Of a stretch of DNA of 51,707 nucleotides, positions 25,051-34,403 are shown piece by piece (the first letter of the stretch is position 1; each line of letters begins with the position of its first letter). The DNA is from JBOHHR01 sp050740975 (lineage in GTDB: Bacteria; Pseudomonadota; Gammaproteobacteria; JBOHHR01), in the NCBI GenBank assembly GCA_050740975.1, contig JBOIEE010000011.1, positions 1-51,707 of the forward strand, read 5' to 3'. The notes under the pieces were generated by a model. That model saw only the letters and a list, made by a program, of their open reading frames with translations, searched no databases and had not been told where the DNA came from. The position numbers and the translations under genes are program-made.

Positions 25051-26223
25051 TCAGGACAGCTCGGTGCTTGCCTGATGCTGGAATAGACCTTTAATCGCTG
25101 GCCAGATATCTTCGTAACCGCCAAGCGGATAGCTGCCTACACCCAAACCCCGTCTTACCAAGCTATCGAACAGCCGTCCCGTTTCGGAATGCGATACTTG
25201 CTTTTGGAGGGAACCGGTCTCCACGTATCCGATAAAATTCATCAGCGCGGACAATTCATTTAAAGCGGATGCCGCCGGCCCCCGGTCCGCAATAAAATTG
25301 TCACCGTCGGACGCATAGAACAAATAGCCATTGTACCGATAAGAATCAAAGCGGGATTGAAAAAGGTCTAGCACAACCTTGAATGCACTCGAAGCCTGAG
25401 TACCTCCTTCGGCAGTCACGTAAAAGAATTGCTCCTCCGAAAATTCCCAGGCTGTGCTAGTATGCGCGATGAATACCGTATCCAGCTGGATATACTGCCG
25501 CCGCAAGCCCTGCAGTGCCCAAAAGAAAAACGTCTTGGCGAGCTTGCGGTCTTCTTCGCCCATGCTCGATGAAACATCCATCGCAAAAAAAACCACAGCG
25601 CAAGTCGCCGGACGGCGGCGGCGCGAAAGCTGGCGAAAGCGCAAATCGTCATTCGCAAAGCCCGGTCCATCGGGTTGAACAGAGCGTCGTTTGATCGCCT
25701 CCTTCATGGTGCGTCTCCTATCCAAACGAGAGCGTACCCCGCGCTTGTCCCATCCTTCCCGCACGAATTCATCGTGCGCCAATACGGTGCCGGGCTTGGG
25801 TTTCAGCCTCGGTAACTGCAGTTCCTCCCAAAGCCAGTCGATGATATCGTTGATTTTAAGCTCGATAAAAAACTGAAATCCGCCCTCGTCTGTACCTGCA
25901 CCGCGGCTTCTGCCCTCCCCTAAATCGGGCACCAACACATCCCCGGGTTTAACTTGTCCTTTGGCCCCTTGTCCCGCCCGAACCTGCTCCTCTGAGCGGC
26001 GTAGGCGAAAGCGGCTATGTTCCAAGAAGCGTACAGGCACCCGTATGGCCCGATCGCTAGGACGCGTGATCACGTCCGGGCCGGCGATGATTTCCGGCAG
26101 ATGCGCTTTTACCGCCTCACGGATTTTTTCGTTATGCCGCAACCAATCGCGCGGACCCCGGGAGAAAAGCTCATACCATCCCTTATTCGCAGTACCGATA
26201 GAACGTTTAGGATCAAAACCCAT
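25051..26223 (-). CDS. YeaH/YhbH family protein (DUF444, vWA-like)
   Basis: A 390-residue DUF444 protein with a von Willebrand A-like fold. The metal-ion-dependent adhesion motif DxSxS is visible in FAMDVSSSMGEED at about residues 210-222. The N-terminal MGFDPKRSIGTANKG and RHNEKIREAVK are also family-typical. It is the middle gene of the prkA-yeaH-spoVR module: its ATG is 40 bases downstream of the prkA stop and its stop is 4 bases before spoVR. YeaH is encoded with the kinase YeaG/PrkA in many proteobacteria and is a probable partner in the same stress pathway. The molecular function is unknown. Confidence 0.92.
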   Translation of the reverse strand: MGFDPKRSIGTANKGWYELFSRGPRDWLRHNEKIREAVKAHLPEIIAGPDVITRPSDRAIRVPVRFLEHSRFRLRRSEEQVRAGQGAKGQVKPGDVLVPDLGEGRSRGAGTDEGGFQFFIELKINDIIDWLWEELQLPRLKPKPGTVLAHDEFVREGWDKRGVRSRLDRRRTMKEAIKRRSVQPDGPGFANDDLRFRQLSRRRRPATCAVVFFAMDVSSSMGEEDRKLAKTFFFWALQGLRRQYIQLDTVFIAHTSTAWEFSEEQFFYVTAEGGTQASSAFKVVLDLFQSRFDSYRYNGYLFYASDGDNFIADRGPAASALNELSALMNFIGYVETGSLQKQVSHSETGRLFDSLVRRGLGVGSYPLGGYEDIWPAIKGLFQHQASTELS

Positions 26224-26262
26224 CGCTAACGACCAACCTGTGATTACATGCTCACCTGGTTT

Positions 26263-28218
26263 TCATTCTTGGGACAATAAGGTGGTCACGTAATTTAGTG
26301 CCTCGCGCGCACTATGAAAGTCATAACTGTACTCCTCCACTAGCCTTCTTTCGACCGCCGAGATCTTCTCCTTGGTTTCTTCATCAGGCCGAGCGGGAGA
26401 GGTCACCAGACGCAGTACATCGCGCCGCTCTTCAAACAAATATTGTTCGATAGCCTCATGCAGGCGTGCGTGATTATCGAGGGTGAACTTTTCTCCCATC
26501 TTGTAAGCAACCATTGCTTTCCTCACGACTTCTTGCCGAAAAGCCATCTTACCCGATTCGGATATGCTTATTTTGCTTTCTACGGCCCGCAGGAAACGCT
26601 CGTCAGGATCACGCGTCTCGCCGGTGATGGGATCTTCCACTTCGCGGTTGTCGAGGCTAGCCTCCACCTCATCGAGGTATTTCTCGAGCAGGGACTGGGC
26701 TTCCTTTTGAAAAGAAGCAAACAGCGCTTTGTGCACGTCCTCCTTAACCCAACGATTGTAAAAATCCTTGCGCACCATCACCAGGAAATCCATCCATTCG
26801 CGTTTGTGCTTCGCATCCATTCTGGCATCTGATTCGATGGCGTCTTTGAGCGCTAACAGGATCTCCATGCTGGTTAAACTTTGCAATTCGCTGCGCGTGA
26901 TGGCTTTGGAGACCGCATTGATCACAAAGCGCGGGCTGACCCCTGACATTCCTTCCTCAGGAGTTTCGGTACGAACCCGGTCCACTTCCGCATCACTGAA
27001 CCCTTCCACATCTTCCCCGGCGTATAAGCGCACTTTTTTGGGCAGCGTGAGTCCTTCTCGTTCCGATTTGTGCAGCCGTGTCAGGATCGCAAACACAGCC
27101 GCCACTGCAAGCGCGTGCGGATCTAGATGCACCTCGCGAAAATTCGGTGCCGCGGAAATCAACTTGGCGTAGATGCGGCGTTCATCGTGGTACGACAAGG
27201 TATAGGGCACCTTAACGATGACCATGCGATCCAACAGGGCTTCGTTTTCCTTCTCCTGCAAGAACTTGTGAAACTCAGCCAGATTGGTATGGGCAAGGAT
27301 TGCCTCATCGAGGTAGATCAAGGGAAACCGCGACACCTTGACGTTTTTTTCCTGAGTCAAGGTGAGCATAAGATAGAGAAACTCTCGCTTGACTTTGAGA
27401 ATTTCAATCATCTCCAGTAGGCCGCGGCTGGCGGCGTACACAGCGCCCGACCAGGACCAAGCGCGCGGATGACCCTCATCTCCGTATTCGCTCACCTTCG
27501 ATAGGTCGACAGAACCGACAAGGTCTGCGATGTCGGCGGTGGTGGGGTCATGGGGCGCGTACGTACCGATCCCACTGCGCCCAGCCTCCGAAATAAACAC
27601 CCGGCGCACCGGGAATTGCATGAAATCCCCGCTGAATTCCTCTTCCAAACGAACTCGGCTGAAAGGTGTTAGCTCGCCGCTGATTTCCACCCCATAGGTC
27701 TCCCGAAAATTCCCCCGCAGCGTGTGCGGTACCAGCAACAGGGGGCTTTCGTTAGTCGGCGAGCCTTGCAAAGCGTATAGGGCTCCCTCGTCGGTACGGC
27801 TATATTCTTCCAAGCCCCGCTTGAGCAGAATAACCATGGTGGACTTGCCGCCAGAGGGAGGACCCAATAGGAGCAATAAGCGTCGCCCTACCTCCGAACC
27901 CGCGCTAGCGGCTTTAAAATAATCGGCAACCCGCTCAAGGGCGTCGTCAAGGCCAAAAAGCTCATCGGCAAACAAGCAATATTGCTTTGCTTCCACGCCT
28001 TCTGCCCTCGTTCTGCGCTCATTCCAGCGCAACATGTCCCAAATATACTGGTGGCTGTTACGCGTCAGCACCTCGGGATTGAGAGGCACGACCTCCTCAA
28101 GAAACTGGGCGAACGTACCTTCCCAAAACTTCGCTTTATGCTCCTTTGCGTAGTGCGACAACGACCGCAGGAAGCGAGCGCGGGTGGTGCTATCTCCATT
28201 GTTGCCGTTATTGCCCAT
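26263..28218 (-). CDS. prkA: PrkA (YeaG) AAA+ serine protein kinase
   Basis: A 651-residue PrkA-family protein combining an AAA+ ATPase core with a C-terminal kinase-like region. The Walker A motif GPPSGGKS is at residues 119-126, and the PrkA-specific segments EVVPLNPEVLTRNSHQYIWD and FPLIYLDEAILAHTN are clear. In enterobacteria the homologue YeaG is induced by nitrogen starvation and stationary phase and works with YeaH. The start ATG 28218 is preceded by a purine-rich GGAGAG at suitable spacing. It is the first gene of the module, and the about 150-base gap upstream, shared with kynA's 3' end, should hold the operon promoter. The ATPase is certain; the kinase activity is taken from the family. 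Confidence 0.95.
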   Translation of the reverse strand: MGNNGNNGDSTTRARFLRSLSHYAKEHKAKFWEGTFAQFLEEVVPLNPEVLTRNSHQYIWDMLRWNERRTRAEGVEAKQYCLFADELFGLDDALERVADYFKAASAGSEVGRRLLLLLGPPSGGKSTMVILLKRGLEEYSRTDEGALYALQGSPTNESPLLLVPHTLRGNFRETYGVEISGELTPFSRVRLEEEFSGDFMQFPVRRVFISEAGRSGIGTYAPHDPTTADIADLVGSVDLSKVSEYGDEGHPRAWSWSGAVYAASRGLLEMIEILKVKREFLYLMLTLTQEKNVKVSRFPLIYLDEAILAHTNLAEFHKFLQEKENEALLDRMVIVKVPYTLSYHDERRIYAKLISAAPNFREVHLDPHALAVAAVFAILTRLHKSEREGLTLPKKVRLYAGEDVEGFSDAEVDRVRTETPEEGMSGVSPRFVINAVSKAITRSELQSLTSMEILLALKDAIESDARMDAKHKREWMDFLVMVRKDFYNRWVKEDVHKALFASFQKEAQSLLEKYLDEVEASLDNREVEDPITGETRDPDERFLRAVESKISISESGKMAFRQEVVRKAMVAYKMGEKFTLDNHARLHEAIEQYLFEERRDVLRLVTSPARPDEETKEKISAVERRLVEEYSYDFHSAREALNYVTTLLSQE

Positions 28219-28368
28219 GAAGTCTCTCCGCTTTACCTAAAACCGTGCGCTATCGCCGAATGCCTATTACTAATAGTACAGCAGCCAGGCCACACAGATC
28301 CCAAAGAGCCAAAAAAACCTTGCTTGGTACAGAATGTTGGACTGTACCCGGCAAGTCAAATTCCTCAT

Positions 28369-29229
28369 TCAAACCCCGATTTCGGTGCGCACATCGATTA
28401 ATTCAGGGAAAAATGTCCGTTCCAACGCCTGCTTAAGAAAGCCCACGCCCGAGGAACCGCCGGTGCCCCGCTTATAGCCGATGATGCGTTCCACGGTTTT
28501 TAGGTGACGAAAACGCCAGAGCTGGAAGTTCTCTTCCAGATCGACCAGCTTTTCACACATGGCGTAGGCGTCCCAGTGGGATTTGGGATCGTCATAAATG
28601 TTCTTGAATACAGGGATAAGGCCCGGGTTGCGCTGGTGCGGTTGAGACCAGTCGCGTTGCACACATTCGTGGGGGATGGCGTAACCGGCACGATGCAGAT
28701 GCAATAAAAATTCGTCGTAGATGGACGGAGATTTTAATAGGACTATGATGGCGTCGTATGTCTGCTCGTGGTAACGAAAGATTTCCGCTATGGCCGCGTT
28801 CTTATTACCCAACATAAACTCAATCGCACGGTATTGTGGGGATTGCAAGCCCGATGCGGTTCCCAAAACACCACGGAATTGTACATATTCGCTTGGGGTT
28901 AAGGTCTCGAGGACCGCCCACTGGTTGAACAGCTGCATTTGAATCTGCTTGACGCGCGCAAGGATCTTGAAACAGGGATCTAGGTCATCATTGCGGATGT
29001 GCGCGAGGGCTGCCTTTAGCTCATGAATAATGAGCTTCATCCAAAGCTCGGAGGTTTGGTGTTGGATGATGAACAGCATCTCGTCATGGTGCAGTGGCTC
29101 GCTCAGCGGTTTTTGCGCAGAGAGTAATCTATCGAGGCAGAGGTAATCGCTGTACGTCATGTGGCGGCGCAAATCAAGCCTGATCCCTTCCCCCACATCA
29201 CGGCGGCCGTTGTCGTTTTGGGTTTCCAT
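28369..29229 (-). CDS. kynA: Tryptophan 2,3-dioxygenase
   Basis: A haem enzyme that opens the indole ring of L-tryptophan to N-formylkynurenine, the first step of the kynurenine pathway. The 286-residue protein, a normal length, has the distal-side motif QHQTSELWMK (residues 56-65, His57), the haem-ligand histidine H242 in FRHLKTVER and the substrate loop GTGGSSG at 255-261. ATG 29229 (METQNDNGR) is preferred to an upstream ATG at 29286, as family members begin near this point. No kynureninase or kynurenine formamidase is adjacent. The gene is divergent from the 2-methylcitrate synthase gene and sits upstream of the prkA module on the same strand. Confidence 0.96.
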   Translation of the reverse strand: METQNDNGRRDVGEGIRLDLRRHMTYSDYLCLDRLLSAQKPLSEPLHHDEMLFIIQHQTSELWMKLIIHELKAALAHIRNDDLDPCFKILARVKQIQMQLFNQWAVLETLTPSEYVQFRGVLGTASGLQSPQYRAIEFMLGNKNAAIAEIFRYHEQTYDAIIVLLKSPSIYDEFLLHLHRAGYAIPHECVQRDWSQPHQRNPGLIPVFKNIYDDPKSHWDAYAMCEKLVDLEENFQLWRFRHLKTVERIIGYKRGTGGSSGVGFLKQALERTFFPELIDVRTEIGV

Positions 29230-29307
29230 ATTCGTTTCTCGAAACTTGCGCCTCGGCCCGATTATCCAATCAGGGCAAATGTGCATTGCATTATCCTACG
29301 CTAGTTC

Positions 29308-30480
29308 GTGACCCAGTCCCAACAAGGGCACTATTATTTAAGACAAGGGTTCGGCATGGAAACATTAGCAGCACCAGGCCTTGCAGGCGTTGTCGTGGGT
29401 TACACGGCGGTCTCTACCGTAGAGGAAAACGGTGACGGACTTTTTTACCGCGGCTACGACGTGGGCGACCTTGCGCGTGAAACGAGCTTCGAGGAAGTCG
29501 CCCACTTATTGATCCACCATGAGCTGCCGACGGCCGAGCAGCTTGCGACATACCGCATACAGCTCACGCGGCAACGAGGGCTGCCGGATCCCCTAAAGAG
29601 CATCCTGGAGCAATTGCCGCAGGATGCGCATCCGATGGATGTCGTGCGTACGGCTGTTTCAGCACTGGGCTGTTTGGAGCCCGAGACTCCCGCTCGAGGG
29701 GCGCAGTCTGTCGCCGATCGGCTATTAGCAGTTTTACCCTCGATGTTCCTGTATTGGCACCATTTTCATAGCCGTGGGGTACGGATCCAGACCGCCACCG
29801 AGGCACCGGACATCGCCAGTCACTTTCTTTGCTTGCTGCACGGCCGACTCCCGGAGGATCTGATTCGGAAAACGGTAGATGCATCGTTGATTTTGTACGC
29901 CGAGCACGAATTTAATGCTTCTACCTTCAACGCCAGGGTCACTACTTCGACCCTCAGCGATGTCTATTCTGCCCTGACCAGCGCCATAGGCACCCTGCGC
30001 GGACCGCTGCATGGCGGCGCCAACGAAGCCGCTATGGAATTGCTTGCCGAGTTCAGCTCGCCGGATGAGGCGGAGAGAGAAATCAGGCACCGTCTGCGAG
30101 GCAAGAAGGTGATCATGGGATTTGGTCACCGCGTCTATAAGCGGCGTGATCCCCGCTCCGACATCATCAAAGAGTATGCACGCCACCTTGCCGAAGCGAA
30201 GGGGCGGCAGGATTTGTTTGCCATTTCCGAGCGTATCGAGCAGGTGCTGCGACGGGAAAAGGGATTGTTTCCCAATCTGGACTTCTATAGCGCCTCGGCC
30301 TATCACCTGTGCGGGATCCCCACTTCTTTGTTTACGCCCTTGTTTGTAGTATCCAGGACCAGCGGGTGGATCGCGCACATCATGGAACAGCGCCAGGATA
30401 ACAAGCTGATCCGCCCGCTCGCCGAGTACCGCGGACCGCCGCCACGGGCGCTGGTGCCCTTACGCGATCGCGGCCCCTAA
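29308..30480 (+). CDS. prpC: 2-methylcitrate synthase / citrate synthase family
   Basis: Condenses propionyl-CoA (or acetyl-CoA) with oxaloacetate. The 390-residue protein has the catalytic histidines H235 (GPLHGGANEAAM) and H274 (GFGHRVYKRRDPRS), a third conserved His at H200 and the Asp in LDFYSASAYHL. The opening GLAGVVVGYTAVSTV, the length and the linked prpD gene favour 2-methylcitrate synthase over housekeeping citrate synthase. The start is GTG 29308 or ATG 29356 (METLAAPGLAG); the shorter form fits family N-termini nearly as well. It is followed after 8 bases by the PrpD gene. No methylisocitrate lyase or AcnD gene is in the window, so the cycle is incomplete here. Confidence 0.9.
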   Translation: MTQSQQGHYYLRQGFGMETLAAPGLAGVVVGYTAVSTVEENGDGLFYRGYDVGDLARETSFEEVAHLLIHHELPTAEQLATYRIQLTRQRGLPDPLKSILEQLPQDAHPMDVVRTAVSALGCLEPETPARGAQSVADRLLAVLPSMFLYWHHFHSRGVRIQTATEAPDIASHFLCLLHGRLPEDLIRKTVDASLILYAEHEFNASTFNARVTTSTLSDVYSALTSAIGTLRGPLHGGANEAAMELLAEFSSPDEAEREIRHRLRGKKVIMGFGHRVYKRRDPRSDIIKEYARHLAEAKGRQDLFAISERIEQVLRREKGLFPNLDFYSASAYHLCGIPTSLFTPLFVVSRTSGWIAHIMEQRQDNKLIRPLAEYRGPPPRALVPLRDRGP

Positions 30481-30488
30481 GCGTGCAC

Positions 30489-31910
30489 ATGGCCGAGAAC
30501 ACACGCCCGCTTGCTGAAGAGGACCTACTCGCGGCTATAACCGATTACGTCTACGCAGGGCGCATAAGCAGCCCCGAGGCCTTTAAAATTGCCCGCTACT
30601 GCCTCCTCGACGCCTTGGGCTGCGCGATCGCGGGCCTCGCTCATCCGGTTTGCCGAAAACATCTTGGGCCGCTGGTGCCTGGGGCCGAATTGCCCCTCGG
30701 CGCCCGCGTGCCAGGGACGACCCATAGACTTGATCCGGTGCAGGCTGCATACAACATCGGCTGTTTGATCCGGTGGTTAGACTACAACGACACCTGGTTG
30801 GCCGCCGAATGGGGCCATCCCTCCGACAACCTCGGTGCGATATTGGCTTGTGCCGACTATGTCGCCCAAAACACACCCACGCCGATTCGCATGCGCGATG
30901 TACTAGCGTATTTAATCAAAGCCTATGAAATCCAAGGGGTGTTAGCGCTCGCGAACAGTTTCAACCGGATCGGCTTGGACCACGTGTTCCTGGTGCGGGT
31001 AGCCTCTTCCGCAGTAGCCACGGCGGTGCTGGGTGGGGGACGCCGGGAGATCATCAATGCCCTCTCGAACGCCTTCCTCGATGGCGGCGCACTGCGCACC
31101 TACCGCCATACCCCTAATACGGGCTGGCGTAAGTCCTGGGCGGCCGGTGATGCGACGGCTCGCGGCGTACGTCTCGCGCTGATGGCTACCTCCGGCGAGA
31201 TGGGTTACCCTCTGGCTTTGTCCGCTCCCCAATGGGGGGTTTGCGACGTTTTGTTTCAGGGCAAGCCGCTCAGCCTGGCCAGATCTCTGGGCTCTTATGT
31301 GGTCGAAAACATCTTATTTAAAGTCAGTTATCCAGCTGAATTCCATGCCCAAACCGCTGCCGAGTGCGCGGTTCAGCTGCATACGCGAGTGCAGGATCGC
31401 CTGCATGAAATTAAACGCATTGTGCTCACTACCCAGACTCCGGCAATGCGCATCATTAACAAAGCCGGGCCGCTCACTAACCCGGCGGATCGCGATCATT
31501 GCCTGCAGTACATCGTGGCCGTGGCCTTGTTGTACGGCGACTTGAAATCGCAGTACTACGAGGACCTCACGGCCTGCGATCCCCGCATCGATGCTCTGCG
31601 GGAGCGCATGCAGGTGATCGAAGAGCCACGCTTCAGCCGAGACTATCTCGACCCCGATAAGCGCTCGATCGCAAACGGGGTAGCCATACACTTCGTGGAT
31701 GGCTCTACGGAGTCGTGCCTCATCGAATATCCGCTCGGGCATCGGCGTCGGCGCGAAGAATCGCTACCTCATCTGCTGGAGAAGTTTCAAACCAACTTGA
31801 CTCAGCATTTTTCCTCGGGGCGGCGCAAAAAATTAGCCGCCTTTTTCACCCAAGCAGATGCGTTTGAGACGATGCCGGTCGAGGAGTTCATGGGGCTATG
31901 GGCGGGTTAG
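30489..31910 (+). CDS. prpD: MmgE/PrpD family protein, probable 2-methylcitrate dehydratase
   Basis: A 473-residue MmgE/PrpD-family protein. PrpD dehydrates 2-methylcitrate to methylaconitate or methylisocitrate in propionate breakdown. Typical segments are RWLDYNDTW and EWGHPSDNLGAIL near residue 100, TGWRKSWAAGDATARGV, and SYPAEFHAQTAAECAV. It follows prpC by 8 bases, supporting a shared propionate-degrading function. The start is ATG 30489, with a GTG two codons earlier also possible; neither has a strong ribosome-binding site. The last 23 bases overlap, tail to tail, the 3' end of the minus-strand mtnA gene. MmgE/PrpD proteins also include immune-responsive and itaconate-type enzymes, so the substrate rests on the prpC neighbour. 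Confidence 0.9.
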   Translation: MAENTRPLAEEDLLAAITDYVYAGRISSPEAFKIARYCLLDALGCAIAGLAHPVCRKHLGPLVPGAELPLGARVPGTTHRLDPVQAAYNIGCLIRWLDYNDTWLAAEWGHPSDNLGAILACADYVAQNTPTPIRMRDVLAYLIKAYEIQGVLALANSFNRIGLDHVFLVRVASSAVATAVLGGGRREIINALSNAFLDGGALRTYRHTPNTGWRKSWAAGDATARGVRLALMATSGEMGYPLALSAPQWGVCDVLFQGKPLSLARSLGSYVVENILFKVSYPAEFHAQTAAECAVQLHTRVQDRLHEIKRIVLTTQTPAMRIINKAGPLTNPADRDHCLQYIVAVALLYGDLKSQYYEDLTACDPRIDALRERMQVIEEPRFSRDYLDPDKRSIANGVAIHFVDGSTESCLIEYPLGHRRRREESLPHLLEKFQTNLTQHFSSGRRKKLAAFFTQADAFETMPVEEFMGLWAG

Positions 31911-32959
31911 GTTTTACGCCCATTAGTCGAGCTATGGCCTCTGCACCCGGCTGATGCACCAACCCCCGTTCGGTAACGAGGACGTCGACCAATGCTGCTG
32001 AAGTGACATCGAATACTGGATTCCAGGCATTCGCCCCTGTTGTCGCTACCGGAATGCCATTGAAGGCCAGGATCTCGCTCGGAGGGCGGTGTTCGATGTG
32101 AATCGCCTCTCCGCTCGGCGTGTCCACGTCCACCGTACTTGATGGAGCAACCACCATAAATCGCACATCGTGCGCCCGTGCGGCCAGCGCCAGGACGTAG
32201 GTGCCTATCTTGTTGGCCACATCTCCGTTGCCCGCAATGCGGTCTGCACCGACGATGACCCAGTCAATGGCCGCGCATTTCATTAGATAGGCCGCAGCAC
32301 TATCGGCGAGGAGGGAAACCGGGATCCCGTCTTGCGCAATTCCCAGGCTGTAAGCCTCGCCCCTTGCAGCCAGGGGCGGGTTTCCGTCGCATAGACCTTG
32401 GTAATCCTCCCTTTGCCATACGCGGCCCGGATGACACCGAGGGCCGTGCCGAACCCGCCGGTGGCAAGCGACCCTGTGTTACAGTGGGTGAGGACCCGCG
32501 CGCCAGGCTCGATCAAGGAAGCCCCTAGCTCGCCCATGCGCCGGTTAGCGGCGAGATCTTCGCGCTGGATGGCGGTTGCTTCGGCAAGCAAGGTCGGCGT
32601 CGGATCGCCATGGATGTCGGCGAACAAAGCGCCCATGCGCGATAAGGCCCAGCGCAGGTTCACCGCCGTGGGGCGGGCCTGTGCTAACTGCTCCAGCGCC
32701 GGTTGCACCGCGTCCCGCCAGCGCTCGCCGGCCTGGGCATACGCCTCCCCCCCGCGAGCGCTACCCCATAGGCGGCCGTGATCCCGATTGCCGGGGCGCC
32801 GCGCACAACCATGTCCGCGATCGCACGAGCGACTTCGCCTGCGGTGCTCAGGCGAAGATAGCAAACTTCTCCCGGGAGCTTGCGTTGGTCGAGCAATTCC
32901 AAGCCATCGTCCCGCCAATGCATGGCCCGCACCGAGTCAAAGCTGTTGATATCCGGCAT
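31888..32959 (-). pseudogene. mtnA: Methylthioribose-1-phosphate isomerase MtnA, disrupted by two one-base deletions
   Basis: MtnA converts methylthioribose-1-phosphate to methylthioribulose-1-phosphate in methionine salvage. The whole protein is present but in three frames: residues from ATG 32959 (MPDINSFDSVRAMHW, VVRGAPAIGITAAYG); then, after a base lost from a seven-G run at 32748-32754, a frame with RPTAVNLRWAL, REDLAANRRMGE and LTHCNTGSLATGGFGTALG; then, after a G lost from a short G-run near 32330-32335, a frame with LMKCAAIDWVIVGADRIAGNGDVANKIGTY. The Cys of HCNTGSLAT and the Asp of GADRIAGNGD, both catalytic in the family, are intact. Every key residue surviving and both shifts falling in G-runs make sequencing error likely. 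It is divergent from the MTA deaminase gene. Confidence 0.9.
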
Positions 32960-33012
32960 TGCTTCCCTCCGTTATTAAGGTGAGATCCTATACCCGGTGC
33001 CGACACAACACC

Positions 33013-33018
33013 TATAAT
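33013..33018 (+). promoter_or_regulatory. Candidate -10 box for the MTA/SAH deaminase gene
   Basis: A consensus TATAAT hexamer 30 bases upstream of ATG 33048 in the short divergent gap between mtnA and mtaD. No good -35 hexamer lies at 16-18 bases, so confidence is limited. Confidence 0.35.
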
Positions 33019-33047
33019 GAGCCGCCAAGCATTTGTTTCGCCTTCCC

Positions 33048-34373
33048 ATGCAAGTCGACACCCTGGTTCACGCGCGCTGGGTGATCCCGGTGGAGCCGCG
33101 CCAAGTCCTGCAGCACCATAGCCTCGCGATAGCTGGCACCAAGGTGGTGAACATCGTTCCCACACAACAAGCGGGTGAGGTGTTCCAAGCGCGGGAGACC
33201 TACCATCTGCCCCAGCACGCGCTGATCCCCGGCCTCGTAAACGCCCATACCCATGCCGCCATGAGCTTGTTTCGCGGTATTGCCGATGATCTGCCTTTAA
33301 TGGAATGGCTAAACCAGCATGTTTGGCCCGCCGAGCAAAAATGGGTCAGCGCGGAATTCGTGCACGATGGGGCCTTGCACGCCGTTGCGGAGATGCTGCG
33401 GGGGGGAACAACGTGCTTTAACGATATGTATTTCTTCCCGGACGAAACGGCTGGGGCCGCGTCGGAGGCAGGGATCCGGGCCTGTGTGGGCCTTATTCTG
33501 ATCGATTTTCCCTCCCCTTGGGCCACCGACGCGCAGGACTATTTCCGCAAAGGCCAAGCGGTCCACGACCGGTTTCGCGATCACCCCTTGGTGAGCATTG
33601 CACTCGCTCCGCATGCGCCCTATAGCGTCTCAGACGAGGTCTTGGTGCGGGTTCGGGCCTTGGCGGAGGAGCTGGACCTGCCTATCCACATGCATGTGCA
33701 CGAAACCCACGATGAGGTCAAAGACGCGGTAGCACGCACCAGCGAGCGCCCCTTGCAGCGCTTGTCGCGCTTAGGGCTGTTATCACCCCGGCTGCTGGCG
33801 GTGCATGCCACCCAGTTGCGCGATGAGGAAATCACCACCCTCGCACACTATGGCGTGCACGTCGTTCACTGCCCCGAGTCGAATCTCAAACTCGCCAGCG
33901 GTTTCTGCCCGGTCGATGCGTTGATACGCCGCGGGGTTGGCGTCGCCCTGGGAACCGACGGGCCGGCCAGCAACAACGATCTCGATATGTTCGGCGAGAT
34001 GCGGGTAGCGGCTTTGCTTGGAAAAGCAGTTGCGGGTGACGCCAGGGCGCTCGATGCGCACACGGTGCTAGCCATGGCCACTTTGAATGGGGCGCGTGCT
34101 CTGGGATTGGACTCGCTTATCGGTTCACTCAGACCGGGAAAGGCGGCGGACATCGTGGCCGTCGATCTCGGTGACATTGAAACCCAGCCTTTATACGATC
34201 CCCTATCACAGCTCATTTACGCCGCCGGCAGAGATAAGGTAAGCCACGTTTGGGTAGCTGGGCGGCCGGTGGTGCGTGACCGAGCGTTGCTTACCTTAGA
34301 TAAGACCGCGATCCTGGAACGCACCAGGCTGTGGCAGGAGCGACTTGCGGCGTTTCGCGGCCACACGAATTGA
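33048..34373 (+). CDS. mtaD: 5-methylthioadenosine / S-adenosylhomocysteine deaminase (amidohydrolase)
   Basis: A 441-residue TRZ/ATZ-type amidohydrolase that deaminates methylthioadenosine or S-adenosylhomocysteine to the inosine form. Metal and catalytic residues are visible: NAHTHAAMSLFRG (two metal His), HMHVHETHDEV (metal His region), HCPESNLKLASG and GTDGPASNNDLDMFGE (metal Asp). The start ATG 33048 (MQVDTLVHARWVIP) is typical; an upstream TTG in frame is ignored. Its divergent neighbour is mtnA. Together they fit the route known in Pseudomonas: MTA deaminase, methylthioinosine phosphorylase, then MtnA. The phosphorylase is not in this window. Confidence 0.9.
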   Translation: MQVDTLVHARWVIPVEPRQVLQHHSLAIAGTKVVNIVPTQQAGEVFQARETYHLPQHALIPGLVNAHTHAAMSLFRGIADDLPLMEWLNQHVWPAEQKWVSAEFVHDGALHAVAEMLRGGTTCFNDMYFFPDETAGAASEAGIRACVGLILIDFPSPWATDAQDYFRKGQAVHDRFRDHPLVSIALAPHAPYSVSDEVLVRVRALAEELDLPIHMHVHETHDEVKDAVARTSERPLQRLSRLGLLSPRLLAVHATQLRDEEITTLAHYGVHVVHCPESNLKLASGFCPVDALIRRGVGVALGTDGPASNNDLDMFGEMRVAALLGKAVAGDARALDAHTVLAMATLNGARALGLDSLIGSLRPGKAADIVAVDLGDIETQPLYDPLSQLIYAAGRDKVSHVWVAGRPVVRDRALLTLDKTAILERTRLWQERLAAFRGHTN

Positions 34374-34403
34374 AAGCTCAATGAGGCGCTTCGATAAATT
34401 ACG

